From Microbulbifer celer (lineage in GTDB: Bacteria; Pseudomonadota; Gammaproteobacteria; Pseudomonadales; Cellvibrionaceae), in contig NZ_CP087715.1 of assembly GCF_020991125.1 (NCBI RefSeq), positions 2,073,501 through 2,137,500 on the forward strand: 64,000 bases of DNA, given 5' to 3'. This document shows positions 8,120-16,471 of this stretch, in pieces (within the stretch, counting starts at the first letter, position 1; the number at the start of each line of letters is the position of its first letter). Both the position numbers and the translations under genes were made by a program. The notes under the pieces are model-generated. The model searched no databases. It had not been told where the DNA came from and saw nothing but the letters and a program-made list of their open reading frames with translations.

Positions 8120-10129
8120 TCAGATACCGGCAGGCGACGGAGTACCCTGGCTCCGGCTCCGATCAACAGCCGCACGCGTGGCGCGCACCTTGCGGTAGCG
8201 TTTGTCCGCCACTGCGATAGCGCCCCCGAGCGCCATCAACGCAGCGCCCAGCCAGATCCAGACCACAAAGGCCTTGTATTGCAGTCGCACCGCCCAATCA
8301 CCGCGGACGTTATTCTTATCCATCGGCTCACCGAGCGCCACATAGAGGTCCCGAAAGAGCCCCCCATCAATCGCCGCCTCGGTCATGGTATTGCCACCGG
8401 AAAGATAGTTTCGCTTCTGCGGGTGCAGCTCGGCAACCATCTTGCCGCTATTGCTGTCACGCACGATCAAGACGCCCTCGGAAGCCCGATAGTTCGGCCC
8501 CTGCACGACACGCACACCCTCGAAAGTAAATTCGTAGCCGGAGAGCGTGGCGCTTTGACCGGGCGACATGCGCAGATCTTTGTCCACGCTGTAAACCGTA
8601 GTGAGAGCAACCCCAAGCACAGAAACCGCAAGACCGATATGCCCCAGGTGCATGCCGTAATAACTGGCCCGCTGGCGCCGCAGACCCGCCCACAAACTAT
8701 CCGCATTGCGCGACTTGTTGAGGATGTCGGCCGCACTGGATGCCACCACCCACAAACCGGCAAATACGCCAAGCGCGGCACCCCAGTGGAAATCGCCAGC
8801 CAGCAGCGTCACCAGCGGCGCAGCGATGGCAGCCACCAGTGCCGGCAAGCCCCAGCTGCGCAACAGCTTCTGCGTCTGGCTGTCTTTCCAGTTGGCGTGG
8901 ATCCCCATCCCCACCAGTGCACAGAGCACCAGCATCAGCGGCACAAAGAACAGGTTGAAAAACGGCGGCCCCACACTGATCTTGCCGATATTCAGAGCGT
9001 CCGCCAGCAGTGGATACAGCGTACCGGTCAGCACCATCGCCATGATCAAAACCAGCACGACATTGTTGCCGAGCAGGAATGTCTCCCGGGACTTGAAAGA
9101 AAACACACTACCGGCGCTGACCGCCGGCGCACGCAACGCAAACAGCAGCAGCGAAGCCCCCACCACAATCGCCAGGAATATCAGAATGAAACCGCCACGC
9201 AGTGGATCAGTGGCAAATGCGTGCACCGAAGTCAGTACCCCGGAACGCACCAGGAAGGTACCCAGCAGGCTGAGACTGAAGGCAAAAATCGATAGCAGGA
9301 TGGTCCAGCTGCGGAACAGCCCGCGCTTTTCCGTTACTGCCAGCGAGTGCAGCAACGCAGTGCCCACCAGCCAGGGCATAAACGAGGCGTTTTCTACCGG
9401 ATCCCAGAACCACCAGCCACCCCAACCCAACTCGTAGTAGGCCCACCAGCTGCCCAGCGCGATACCGAGGGTCAGGAAGGACCAGGCCACCGCGGTCCAG
9501 GGACGTGCCCAGCGCGCCCAGGCGCTGTCGAGTTTCCCTTCCAGCAGTGCGGCAATGGCGAAGGCAAAGGCCACCGAGAACCCTACATACCCCATATACA
9601 ACAGCGGCGGATGAATAATCATGCCCGGATCCTGCAGCAGCGGATTCAGGTCACTGCCATCACCAGGGGGAAACGGCAGAATGCGATCAAAGGGATTGGA
9701 GGTCAGCAGAATAAACAGGAAAAAGCCGACCAGCAGCATGCCCAGCACAGATAACACCCGCGCAACCAGCACATCCGGAAGCTGGCGACTGAACAGTGCC
9801 ACCGCTGCAGCCCACCCCGCCAGCATCAAAAGCCACAGCAGAATAGAGCCCTCGTGCCCACCCCAGACCGCGGTCACCTTGTAAGCCATTGGCAGAATAC
9901 TATTGGAGTTCTGGGCCACGTAGGCCACAGAAAAATCACTATTTACGAAAGCCACGGTCAGGCACACGTATGCCAGCGCAGTAAACGCCAGCACCCCCAT
10001 TGCCAATGGGCGGCCAGTATCCATCCACAATACGCGGCCGGTGTAGGTACCCAGTAGTGGCACCGCCGCCAGGGTAATAGACAGCAACAGGCCGATAATC
10101 AGGGCAAAGTGCCCGAGTTCCGGGGTCAT
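8120..10129 (-). CDS. ccmF: Cytochrome c haem lyase subunit CcmF
   Basis: Large inner-membrane subunit of the haem lyase that joins haem from CcmE to apocytochrome c. The 669 residues span many membrane helices. The WWD domain GWGGWWFWDPVENASFMPWL is clear at about residues 230-250. The start at 10129 (MTPELGHFALIIGLL) is chosen because its ATG overlaps the ccmE stop in an ATGA; the frame stays open for seven more codons upstream, inside ccmE. Length is normal for CcmF. Confidence 0.97.
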   Translation of the reverse strand: MTPELGHFALIIGLLLSITLAAVPLLGTYTGRVLWMDTGRPLAMGVLAFTALAYVCLTVAFVNSDFSVAYVAQNSNSILPMAYKVTAVWGGHEGSILLWLLMLAGWAAAVALFSRQLPDVLVARVLSVLGMLLVGFFLFILLTSNPFDRILPFPPGDGSDLNPLLQDPGMIIHPPLLYMGYVGFSVAFAFAIAALLEGKLDSAWARWARPWTAVAWSFLTLGIALGSWWAYYELGWGGWWFWDPVENASFMPWLVGTALLHSLAVTEKRGLFRSWTILLSIFAFSLSLLGTFLVRSGVLTSVHAFATDPLRGGFILIFLAIVVGASLLLFALRAPAVSAGSVFSFKSRETFLLGNNVVLVLIMAMVLTGTLYPLLADALNIGKISVGPPFFNLFFVPLMLVLCALVGMGIHANWKDSQTQKLLRSWGLPALVAAIAAPLVTLLAGDFHWGAALGVFAGLWVVASSAADILNKSRNADSLWAGLRRQRASYYGMHLGHIGLAVSVLGVALTTVYSVDKDLRMSPGQSATLSGYEFTFEGVRVVQGPNYRASEGVLIVRDSNSGKMVAELHPQKRNYLSGGNTMTEAAIDGGLFRDLYVALGEPMDKNNVRGDWAVRLQYKAFVVWIWLGAALMALGGAIAVADKRYRKVRATRAAVDRSRSQGTPSPAGI

Positions 10130-10584
10130 ATTTTTGCGTCCCCTACACAATTGGCTTTGTTTTGCATGGTTTCCGCCACTTCCGGGGGGGTGTAATTCTC
10201 ATCGTGCTTGGCCAACACCTGATCGGCACGGACAAAACCACCCTGTTGCAACTTGCCGGTTACAATGGCCGCTTCACCCTCCGCAAACAGGTCCGGCAGG
10301 ATTTTGTTGAAGACCACCTCCACCTGCTCCCTGCCGTCGGTAATGGCAAAACGCACATCCAGAGAATCACTATCACGCACGACACTGCCCGGGACGACGC
10401 AGCCACCCGCACGAATACGTTTCTCAAAAGGTACCTCCCCCGCAGCAAAGGCCGTCGGCGCGTAGAAGTAGTCCATGTTTGAACGCATGGCGTAGGTGAC
10501 AAACCCGGCCGCGGCGCTGGAAAGGCCGACCAGGAGCAAAACCAGTATCAGGCGTTGTTTTCGGGCTGGATGCATGGTGTTCAA
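10126..10584 (-). CDS. ccmE: Cytochrome c maturation haem chaperone CcmE
   Basis: Periplasmic haem chaperone that binds haem covalently before handing it to CcmF. The 152-residue protein starts with a basic segment and a membrane anchor (LILVLLLVGLSSAAAGFV). It contains RAGGCVVPGSV near residue 60 and the haem-binding motif KHDENYTPPEV near residue 127, where His and Tyr form the HxxxY site typical of proteobacterial CcmE. The stop overlaps the ccmF start (ATGA). Confidence 0.96.
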   Translation of the reverse strand: MNTMHPARKQRLILVLLLVGLSSAAAGFVTYAMRSNMDYFYAPTAFAAGEVPFEKRIRAGGCVVPGSVVRDSDSLDVRFAITDGREQVEVVFNKILPDLFAEGEAAIVTGKLQQGGFVRADQVLAKHDENYTPPEVAETMQNKANCVGDAKI

Positions 10585-10654
10585 GAACTCGAAGCGTGAT
10601 GTTTATATTGTCCCGCAGGCGTTGGCCCTGCCGGCGCGGAATACAGTGATTGAA

Positions 10655-10888
10655 TCAGGCAATCGCCGACCGTTCCACCGGTTTGGCGTGCGGTCTGGCG
10701 CTGCGACGACGCGCTTCTTCAATGCGTAATTGACGGGCCAGATCCCTCCGCTGGCGGCGGATGCGCGTCTGCGGCCAGATGACCAGTGCCACCAGCACCA
10801 GCAAAGCCACGATATAAGCCGCCCACACATAAGGGCCGTGGCCACTCATGAAGAGAAAATCTGCGAGACTGCTGAATTGAAAATTCAT
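10655..10888 (-). CDS. ccmD: Haem exporter protein CcmD
   Basis: Small single-helix membrane protein of the CcmABCD complex that loads haem onto CcmE. The 77-residue protein has the helix YVWAAYIVALLVLVALVIW at about residues 20-38, after the family-typical FLFMSGHGPYVW. A basic Arg-rich cytoplasmic tail follows, somewhat longer than average. The start at 10888 (MNFQFSSLADFL) is preceded by AAGGAGCAGGCC, with the AAGGAG well spaced. The gene lies 10 bp after the ccmC stop. Confidence 0.93.
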   Translation of the reverse strand: MNFQFSSLADFLFMSGHGPYVWAAYIVALLVLVALVIWPQTRIRRQRRDLARQLRIEEARRRSARPHAKPVERSAIA

Positions 10889-10898
10889 GGCCTGCTCC

Positions 10899-11681
10899 TT
10901 ACCGTGTCGGGTTTGCCGTATTCGATGCGGTTTTATTTCCCGGTCCTGCACCCAGCAGTTCGCGCACCCATTGGGTACGCCATTCGCGCTGTAGCACCAG
11001 ACTGCGCGTATGCAGGGTCAGAACCCACGCATAAAACACGTAGAACCCGATGATCATGGTGATCAACGGATAAAACATACTGGGATCAATGGTGCTGGAC
11101 TCGGTCAGTTTCAGCGTTGCCGGCTGATGGAGGGTGAACCACCAGTCCACAGATTTGTAGATAATCGGGATATTGACGGTTCCCACCAATGCCAGCAGTG
11201 CACTGGCCTTATCACCGGACTGCTCGCTACTGAAGGCGCCGGAAAGAGCAATCACGCCGATATACAGGAAGAACAGAATCAGCATGGAGGTGATGCGCGC
11301 ATCCCAGACCCAGTAAGTCCCCCAGGTCGGCTTGCCCCAGACTGCCCCGGTAAACAGGGCGATAAATGTCAATGCAGCACCGATGGGCGCCGCTGCACGC
11401 ATGACCATAAAGGACAGCTTCATCTTCCAGATCAGTCCTATGGCGCCGCAGATCGCCATGATGTAGTAGCCGGCCAAGGCAAGGAACGCGGCGGGCACAT
11501 GGATATAGATGATGCGATAACTATTGCCCTGCTTGGCATCCTGCGGCGCGAACCCCAGGCCCCAGACGGTACCGACCAGCAACAGTGCGATACTGCCAAC
11601 TGCCAGCCACGGCAGCCAGGCGCTGGAATTTTGATAAAACCAGCGCGGCGAACCCAGTCTGTAAAACCATTGCCAAGCCAA
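10899..11681 (-). CDS. ccmC: Haem exporter/handling protein CcmC
   Basis: Membrane protein of the haem-handling family that delivers haem to CcmE. The 260 residues have about six helices and a WWD-type segment GTYWVWDARITSM at about residues 122-134. Conserved His residues are seen in IIYIHVPAAF and in DWWFTLHQP. Length fits CcmC. It lies 51 bp after the ccmB stop in the ccmABCDEFG operon. Confidence 0.95.
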   Translation of the reverse strand: MAWQWFYRLGSPRWFYQNSSAWLPWLAVGSIALLLVGTVWGLGFAPQDAKQGNSYRIIYIHVPAAFLALAGYYIMAICGAIGLIWKMKLSFMVMRAAAPIGAALTFIALFTGAVWGKPTWGTYWVWDARITSMLILFFLYIGVIALSGAFSSEQSGDKASALLALVGTVNIPIIYKSVDWWFTLHQPATLKLTESSTIDPSMFYPLITMIIGFYVFYAWVLTLHTRSLVLQREWRTQWVRELLGAGPGNKTASNTANPTR

Positions 11682-11732
11682 TGCGTTGTCTCCTAAAGCT
11701 CCAGGCGTATACCACTCTTTCAGTGATCAGGT

Positions 11733-12446
11733 TCAGTGATCGAGGCTGATACGGATGGCACCGGCCGCTGCCAGCGGTGCCAGTGCCGCGGCCCCGGCGA
11801 GTATGGCGCCGAGCACCGCCAGCTGGACATTGTACCCGTACCCATCCAGGGCTGCCTGCACTGTTCCGGTGCCGAAGATTAACACGGGCACATAAAGCGG
11901 CATAATAATCAACGCCAGCAAAAGCCCGGGACGTCGCAACGCGACCGTCAGAGCCGCCCCGATTGCGCCGATCAGGCTCAGGCTGGCGGTGCCCAGCAAC
12001 AGCGACAGAGCCAGCGGCAGATAGCCATCTTCCGGCAGGTTGAGCATCATCCCCAGCACCGGTGACAGCACAGTCAGCGGCAATCCGGTCACAGCCCAAT
12101 GCACCAGAACTTTTGCCAATGCCGGGAAGTACAACGGTTGCGACTGCAGCGCCAACTGCTCCAGAGAGCCATCTTCGTAATCGCTGCGGAACAGGGACTC
12201 CTGGGACAACAGTGTGGCGAGCAGGGCCATCACCCAGATCAACCCTGGCGCCATGCGCGCAAGCAGCTCTGGTTCGGGGCCAATGCCCAGAGGCATCAGC
12301 GCCAGAACGGTGATAAAGAACAACAGCGGATTGGCTATATCCGATCGCCGACGCAGCGCGAGCAATAGCTCCGTCCGCAACAGAGTCCCGAAGCCTGGAG
12401 AGACCACGGTACCACCACTGTGATCGGAGGCAGCCTCAATACTCAT
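11733..12446 (-). CDS. ccmB: Haem exporter protein CcmB (ABC permease)
   Basis: Permease partner of CcmA in the ABC complex that frees holo-CcmE from CcmC and CcmD. The 237 residues form about six hydrophobic segments. Family-typical stretches include LLLALRRRSDIANPLLFF, LLATLLSQESLFRSDYEDGS and a Gly/Ala-rich C-terminus. The start at 12446 (MSIEAASDHSGG) overlaps ccmA by 11 bp; the frame is open for eight more codons, but these lie within ccmA. Confidence 0.94.
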   Translation of the reverse strand: MSIEAASDHSGGTVVSPGFGTLLRTELLLALRRRSDIANPLLFFITVLALMPLGIGPEPELLARMAPGLIWVMALLATLLSQESLFRSDYEDGSLEQLALQSQPLYFPALAKVLVHWAVTGLPLTVLSPVLGMMLNLPEDGYLPLALSLLLGTASLSLIGAIGAALTVALRRPGLLLALIIMPLYVPVLIFGTGTVQAALDGYGYNVQLAVLGAILAGAAALAPLAAAGAIRISLDH

Positions 12447-13116
12447 GCGCAACCTCTTCCCTCGGACCATCCAGGTCTTCGCCGTAGGAATGCGGGGTAA
12501 AATCGGACAGATTCAGGCGGCTCAGCGCCTCGATCGCTACCGGTTGGTGAGAGGTCAGGAGCATGCTGCCGCCCTGCGCCAGATGCGCAGTCATGCGTTT
12601 CTCGAGCGTGGCCACACCATGCACATCCAGCGCCGCCAGCGGTTCATCGAGAATCCATAGCTGCGGTACTCCCGGCAGGTACAGTCGCGCCAGCGCTACC
12701 CGGCGATTTTGACCGGCAGAAAGTTGCTGACAGGGCAAATCCTCAAAACCGTAGAGATCAACCGCATCCAAAGCCGCCAACGCTGCCTGTCGGGATGCCC
12801 CGTACCAGGTCAGATTTTCCAACGGGGTAAGACCGCGGCGTATACCGGCGTTATGGCCAATATAAAGCAGGGATTGCCGCAGCTGCGCCAGGGAATGGGG
12901 ATAGGGGCGGTCGCCCCACAGGATTTCGCCCTGAAAGTCGCTGGCACTACCGATCAGGGTACGGATCAGGGTACTTTTTCCGGCACCGTTGGCACCGACG
13001 ATCTGTAGCGCGGCGCCCGCGGCCAACTCAAAACTCAGCCCCACGAACAGGGCGCGACCGTCCCGCTCACAAGATAGCGATCGTACTCTCAGGGTTGGCG
13101 GAATATCCGGAGCCAT
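12436..13116 (-). CDS. ccmA: Cytochrome c biogenesis ATP-binding export protein CcmA
   Basis: ABC ATPase that powers release of holo-CcmE. The 226-residue protein has Walker A GANGAGKSTL (residues 41-50), signature QLSAGQNRRVALARL and Walker B LWILDEPLAALD. The start at 13116 (MAPDIPPTLRVRS) is chosen because ABC homology begins immediately; about 97 further open codons upstream overlap the neighbouring locus and look non-coding. It is the first gene of the ccm operon, so the promoter should lie within or just after 13117-13150. Confidence 0.94.
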   Translation of the reverse strand: MAPDIPPTLRVRSLSCERDGRALFVGLSFELAAGAALQIVGANGAGKSTLIRTLIGSASDFQGEILWGDRPYPHSLAQLRQSLLYIGHNAGIRRGLTPLENLTWYGASRQAALAALDAVDLYGFEDLPCQQLSAGQNRRVALARLYLPGVPQLWILDEPLAALDVHGVATLEKRMTAHLAQGGSMLLTSHQPVAIEALSRLNLSDFTPHSYGEDLDGPREEVAHEY

Positions 13117-13150
13117 GCACCACCGCAATTGATTAAAAACTGGCCGGACA

Positions 13151-14947
13151 TTATACCGGCACTGTGGGCGTTTGCACGGTTTTGGCGCCACCGTTTTCCC
13201 CATCCGTGGGCTGCCCGTCGCCCCAGGCAATGACCGCCCGCACCAGACTGCTACCGGGAGAAAACTCCAGATTACGGCAGACCGTGCGCAGCATCGCCAG
13301 GCCGCGACCGGAATAAACCCCCCGGCCAGACCGGGTACAGGGGGGGAAACCACTACCACTATCTTCAACTTGCAATTGCAGTTCGCCACCGCCTCCCCAG
13401 TCATCACACCTCAGGGAAATACGGATCCAACCACCATCCAATTGCTGGCGGCGCTCTTCCAGCAGGTCGTAATAACGCACAAATCCTTCATCGGTGTTCT
13501 TGATCGATGAGTCCAGCCCTAACACACCGTGCTCCATCGCATTGCGAAACAACTCTCCCAGGGCAATAGCGAGATCTTCACGGAATCGCACCGCGCCGGG
13601 CATCTGCACCAGGACGCTGAGTAAATGCGGCAGTGGATCCGCCTCACGTAATTCCTCCTGCGCGAGGCATATTTCGATAGACCACTCCCCAATTCGTCCA
13701 CCGCGCCGGACGCCGCTGTAATCCACAGCCGGACAATCCCCCTTGGTGAGTGAAGGTTTGCTCAGATCCAACTCCACCAGGGAAAGATCATCGTGCTGCT
13801 CGGCGGCATGGGCGTTGACGGCCACCAGAATCCGGTCAAAGTCCTGCAGTTCTCGGGACGGTGCTTCACCCGACTCCGCCCCTTTGCGCAGCAGTGCCAG
13901 CAGCCTCTCCTCACCGAAGTGCTCGCCGCGGAGATTGCGAGCCTCATGAATACCATCGCTCCACAGGAAAAGACGGTCACCGGCCCGCACCTGATAGTTG
14001 ACTATCGCAGTATCAACCTGATCGTCCGCCAGGACACCCAGCGGCAAGTGGCGGGACACAAACAGCTCCTGTGCCCCGTCGGCCCGCACCAGGCAGGGAC
14101 TGGGCATTCCCGCGTTCAACAGACGCAGATGATTGCGCCGGGGATCCAGCTCCAGCATCACCAGGCAACAGAACATCTGTCGCGGCAACAGATCGAACAG
14201 CTTGCGATTCATCTCCCGCAGCACGCGACTGAAAGAAAAGCCCCGCGGCATCATGGAATAGAAAATGGATGTGAGCGGTACCGCCCCTACCGCCGCCGCG
14301 AGCCCGTGACCGGCAAAATCTGCCAACATCAGGACCAGCTTGCCATCCGGCGTATAAGTGGCGGCGAGCAGGTCGCCGTTCAGCACCGCCCGGGGAGAAA
14401 GGTGGTAACGAATCGCATCGGTGTCATCCAGGCAGCTTTCATTGCCCAGATTGCCAAAAATCTCCCGCGCATTGGCCTGCTCCTGCAGAAAGTCTGCGTG
14501 GTGGCGGCGCAGGCGATCGCGCTGTGTGATCAGTGACCGATTGAAGTCCCGAAACCGGCGAATGGAAGCGAGCTTCATCTCCATGAGCCCGGGGTTGTAG
14601 GGTTTGATGACGATATCGTCGCAGTCGGCCTTGGGGACCTCTCCCGCACAGGCCGACTTCAGATCCTGAACAAACAGAATAGGGATTGGCGCCAGCCCAC
14701 CCTGCTGGCGCAACTGGCGCAATTCCCCGGCGGTGGCAACTCTGGCCGAGGCCGGTCCGAATAACACCAGATTGGGAGCCACCCTGCCGATCATCGAGCG
14801 GGCTTGCGCAAAGCTGTCCACACACCAGGTTTCAGCGGGGACAGTGCAACCGGACGGGCTGGTATAGGCACAAGCGCGAATCAGGTCGCGCAACCGGCCC
14901 GCTTCCTCGGCATCGCTTTCTATGATCAATACCCGGAACCCCGGCAT
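13151..14947 (-). CDS. HsbR-like partner-switching regulator: pseudo-receiver, SpoIIE-type phosphatase and HATPase kinase
   Basis: 598-residue regulator with three parts. The N-terminal receiver-like domain (about 1-125) has an acidic pair (IIESDAEE) and the late KPY motif. A PP2C/SpoIIE phosphatase (about 165-390) carries ADFAGHGLAAAVG and FLWSDGIHEA. A C-terminal HATPase_c domain has the N-box ELFRNAMEHG, G1 DSGSGFP and G2 GRGLAML. This order matches Pseudomonas HsbR, which phosphorylates and dephosphorylates an anti-sigma antagonist to switch between motility and biofilm. The STAS gene lies 19 bp upstream. The usual phospho-acceptor Asp appears replaced (NLVLFGP), so the receiver may not be phosphorylated. 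Confidence 0.85.
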   Translation of the reverse strand: MPGFRVLIIESDAEEAGRLRDLIRACAYTSPSGCTVPAETWCVDSFAQARSMIGRVAPNLVLFGPASARVATAGELRQLRQQGGLAPIPILFVQDLKSACAGEVPKADCDDIVIKPYNPGLMEMKLASIRRFRDFNRSLITQRDRLRRHHADFLQEQANAREIFGNLGNESCLDDTDAIRYHLSPRAVLNGDLLAATYTPDGKLVLMLADFAGHGLAAAVGAVPLTSIFYSMMPRGFSFSRVLREMNRKLFDLLPRQMFCCLVMLELDPRRNHLRLLNAGMPSPCLVRADGAQELFVSRHLPLGVLADDQVDTAIVNYQVRAGDRLFLWSDGIHEARNLRGEHFGEERLLALLRKGAESGEAPSRELQDFDRILVAVNAHAAEQHDDLSLVELDLSKPSLTKGDCPAVDYSGVRRGGRIGEWSIEICLAQEELREADPLPHLLSVLVQMPGAVRFREDLAIALGELFRNAMEHGVLGLDSSIKNTDEGFVRYYDLLEERRQQLDGGWIRISLRCDDWGGGGELQLQVEDSGSGFPPCTRSGRGVYSGRGLAMLRTVCRNLEFSPGSSLVRAVIAWGDGQPTDGENGGAKTVQTPTVPV

Positions 14948-14966
14948 CGCGCTTCTCCTGACACTG

Positions 14967-15311
14967 TCAGCGGATACTGAAAATGCGATCGAAATTGGAA
15001 ACGGAGAGAATGTGAGAAACGTGGGAATTGGCGTTGATCAATTCCACCCGGGGCTCATCGCCATCACGCCCCACCTCCACGCAATAATCCCGCAGCAGCA
15101 GCAACATGCCCAAGGCAGCACTGTCGAGGTGCTCGGTGGTAGAAAGGTCGACAATCACGGCCTTCGGCGGTGGCGACACGTTGCGGTATGCCCTCTGGAA
15201 TTCCCGGTGCATATTAAAATCAAAATTGCCGGATACGCGGATCACCAGGGTGTCGCCATCGTCGGCTACCTCCGTATACACCCGGCTTGTATAGCTATCG
15301 GAAACCACCAT
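14967..15311 (-). CDS. STAS-domain anti-sigma factor antagonist (HsbA-like)
   Basis: 114-residue single STAS domain, the likely substrate of the adjacent phosphatase/kinase. The conserved phosphorylation region reads VDLSTTEHLDSAALGMLLLL, with the switch Ser in LDSAALG. The start at 15311 (MVVSDSYTSRVYTE) is supported by AAGGAAC at a good distance; 43 more open codons upstream have no family similarity. Together with the downstream gene it forms a two-gene partner-switching module. The anti-sigma target (FlgM or other) is not in the window. Confidence 0.88.
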   Translation of the reverse strand: MVVSDSYTSRVYTEVADDGDTLVIRVSGNFDFNMHREFQRAYRNVSPPPKAVIVDLSTTEHLDSAALGMLLLLRDYCVEVGRDGDEPRVELINANSHVSHILSVSNFDRIFSIR

Positions 15312-15471
15312 CTGAAGTTCCTTTTTCGCTTCTGCTTCCTCAACCCGAAGCCGGTTCTCCTGCCCGCAACGGGGCATACGGGGAAGGCTGTCACAGCCAA
15401 TATACACGCCCGGGAAAGTGGAGAAAACCGCCCTCCACATTCCAGAAACCGGACAGCCCCCCGGAAACAGA

Positions 15472-15493
15472 AAAGGTGCCCGAAGGCACCTTT
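15472..15493 (-). terminator. Hairpin terminator downstream of the small acidic protein gene
   Basis: AAAGGTGCC / GGCACCTTT with a 4-nt loop; on the minus strand it is followed by TTTTCTGTTT. It lies 125 bp past the stop at 15618 and before the STAS gene. Confidence 0.6.
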
Positions 15494-15517
15494 CTGGGGC
15501 ACATTTCTGTGAAGCGC

Positions 15518-15533
15518 GGTGCCGGCAGGCACC
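15518..15533. repeat. Second GGTGCC/GGCACC hairpin
   Basis: GGTGCC-GGCA-GGCACC, followed by TTT on the plus strand. It repeats the stem of the hairpin at 15472-15493, giving two related hairpins 25 bp apart between two minus-strand genes. Confidence 0.5.
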
Positions 15534-15617
15534 TTTGGGGGCTTCACGATATGACGAGCGTACGCACGCCCGATTGCATTCAGCCGGCTGTGACCCGGCC
15601 CTGTATCAGAAGTTGCT

Positions 15618-15791
15618 TCAGAATTCGTACTGGTAGTCCATCAACTCCTTCCGCAAACGTATCTCTTCCAGCTTGTCTTCTACCAGACGACGCGCATCCC
15701 GGGGGTTGTGCGGCGCGTGTAGAAGGTCAGCTATTGAAGAGGGGTCCACTTCATCAAAATCCATGTCATTTTCGGTAACGTTGCCGTTCAT
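15618..15791 (-). CDS. Small acidic hypothetical protein (PA3496-like?)
   Basis: 57-residue protein starting MNGNVTENDMDFDEVD. It is acidic at the N-terminus and ends in a charged helix with DARRLVEDKLEEIRLRKEL and then MDYQYEF. The Asp-Ala-Arg-Arg helix and short acidic lead resemble the PA3496 family of small Pseudomonas proteins; this is recall, not a search. The start at 15791 is chosen over open codons further upstream (to 16094) because GGAG lies at the right distance and the upstream codons look non-coding. It is a single gene with hairpins downstream. Confidence 0.6.
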   Translation of the reverse strand: MNGNVTENDMDFDEVDPSSIADLLHAPHNPRDARRLVEDKLEEIRLRKELMDYQYEF

Positions 15792-16267
15792 AGAAAACTC
15801 CACAATCTCGATCTGCCAGGGCAGAAACACTTTGTCTGTTTTTGTTGTGCCACCTGAGATTAGCCAGCTCGAAGTTTTCCGGTCAAGCGACTTTTTCACC
15901 CCGGAAACAACTTTTTTCAGCGGGTAACCAGAACCCCAAAAACCGCCTCCGAGATCGAGACCCGAGCTGTGCAAGTTCCCGACGGCTGACGTCAAAATAG
16001 CCGAGAATCGTGACCAAATTGCGACAAATTCGCGAAATCCCCGTGACGCCGTCACCGTGTGGTCGACACACTTTCTGGTAACCGGGGGAAACAACTGTCG
16101 TTACTCAGGGTTACAACAGACTTCGTCGGCTGCTCCATCCGGCGTATGAACCGAGATCCACGGGATGGACTCACCGGGGGAAAGGAAATTCATGAGAATT
16201 GAAGGTCCTCATGACAGAGCACGAGACAAACGCTAGAATGGCCGCCCTGCCCGGGATGGGCAGCCAC
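15792..16267. other. Intergenic region without recognised gene
   Basis: About 475 bp between the small acidic protein gene (minus) and tRNA-Arg (plus). I see no convincing gene. The open frame continuing upstream from 15791 has no start context. Promoters for both flanking genes should lie here but no clean consensus stands out. Confidence 0.5.
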
Positions 16268-16343
16268 GTCCCCGTCGGTTAACAGGATAAACCACGGACC
16301 TCCTAAGTCCGGACTGCAGGTTCGAGTCCTGCCGGGGACGCCA
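16268..16343 (+). tRNA. tRNA-Arg (anticodon CCT)
   Basis: 76-nt cloverleaf. The acceptor arms GTCCCCG and CGGGGAC pair, the anticodon stem CGGAC/GTCCG encloses CTCCTAA (anticodon CCT), the T-arm contains GGTTCGAGTCC, and CCA is encoded. This tRNA is a common integration target in other genomes, but no integrase or duplicated 3' end is seen within the window. Confidence 0.95.
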
Positions 16344-16471
16344 CTTTCACGCCGAAGTATTCTCACAAAAAGTCCGCAATCCCACCGTTTTACAGACCCG
16401 CTCTGCACCCCCACGAGGCGCCGTCAAATCCAGAGCATGGCTTTGGTTGGTGGTTGGGAACAGAGCTCTGG

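Noticed and set aside
13117..13407. Upstream extension of ccmA by about 97 codons
   Set aside because: ABC homology starts at MAPDIPPTLRVRS (13116); the extension overlaps the 3' end of the HsbR-like gene and has no family match.
15792..16094. N-terminal extension of the small acidic protein
   Set aside because: No start context and no coding character; the ATG at 15791 has GGAG at the right distance.
16268..16343. tRNA-Arg as the attachment site of an integrated element
   Set aside because: No integrase and no repeated 3' tRNA end is visible in the window.
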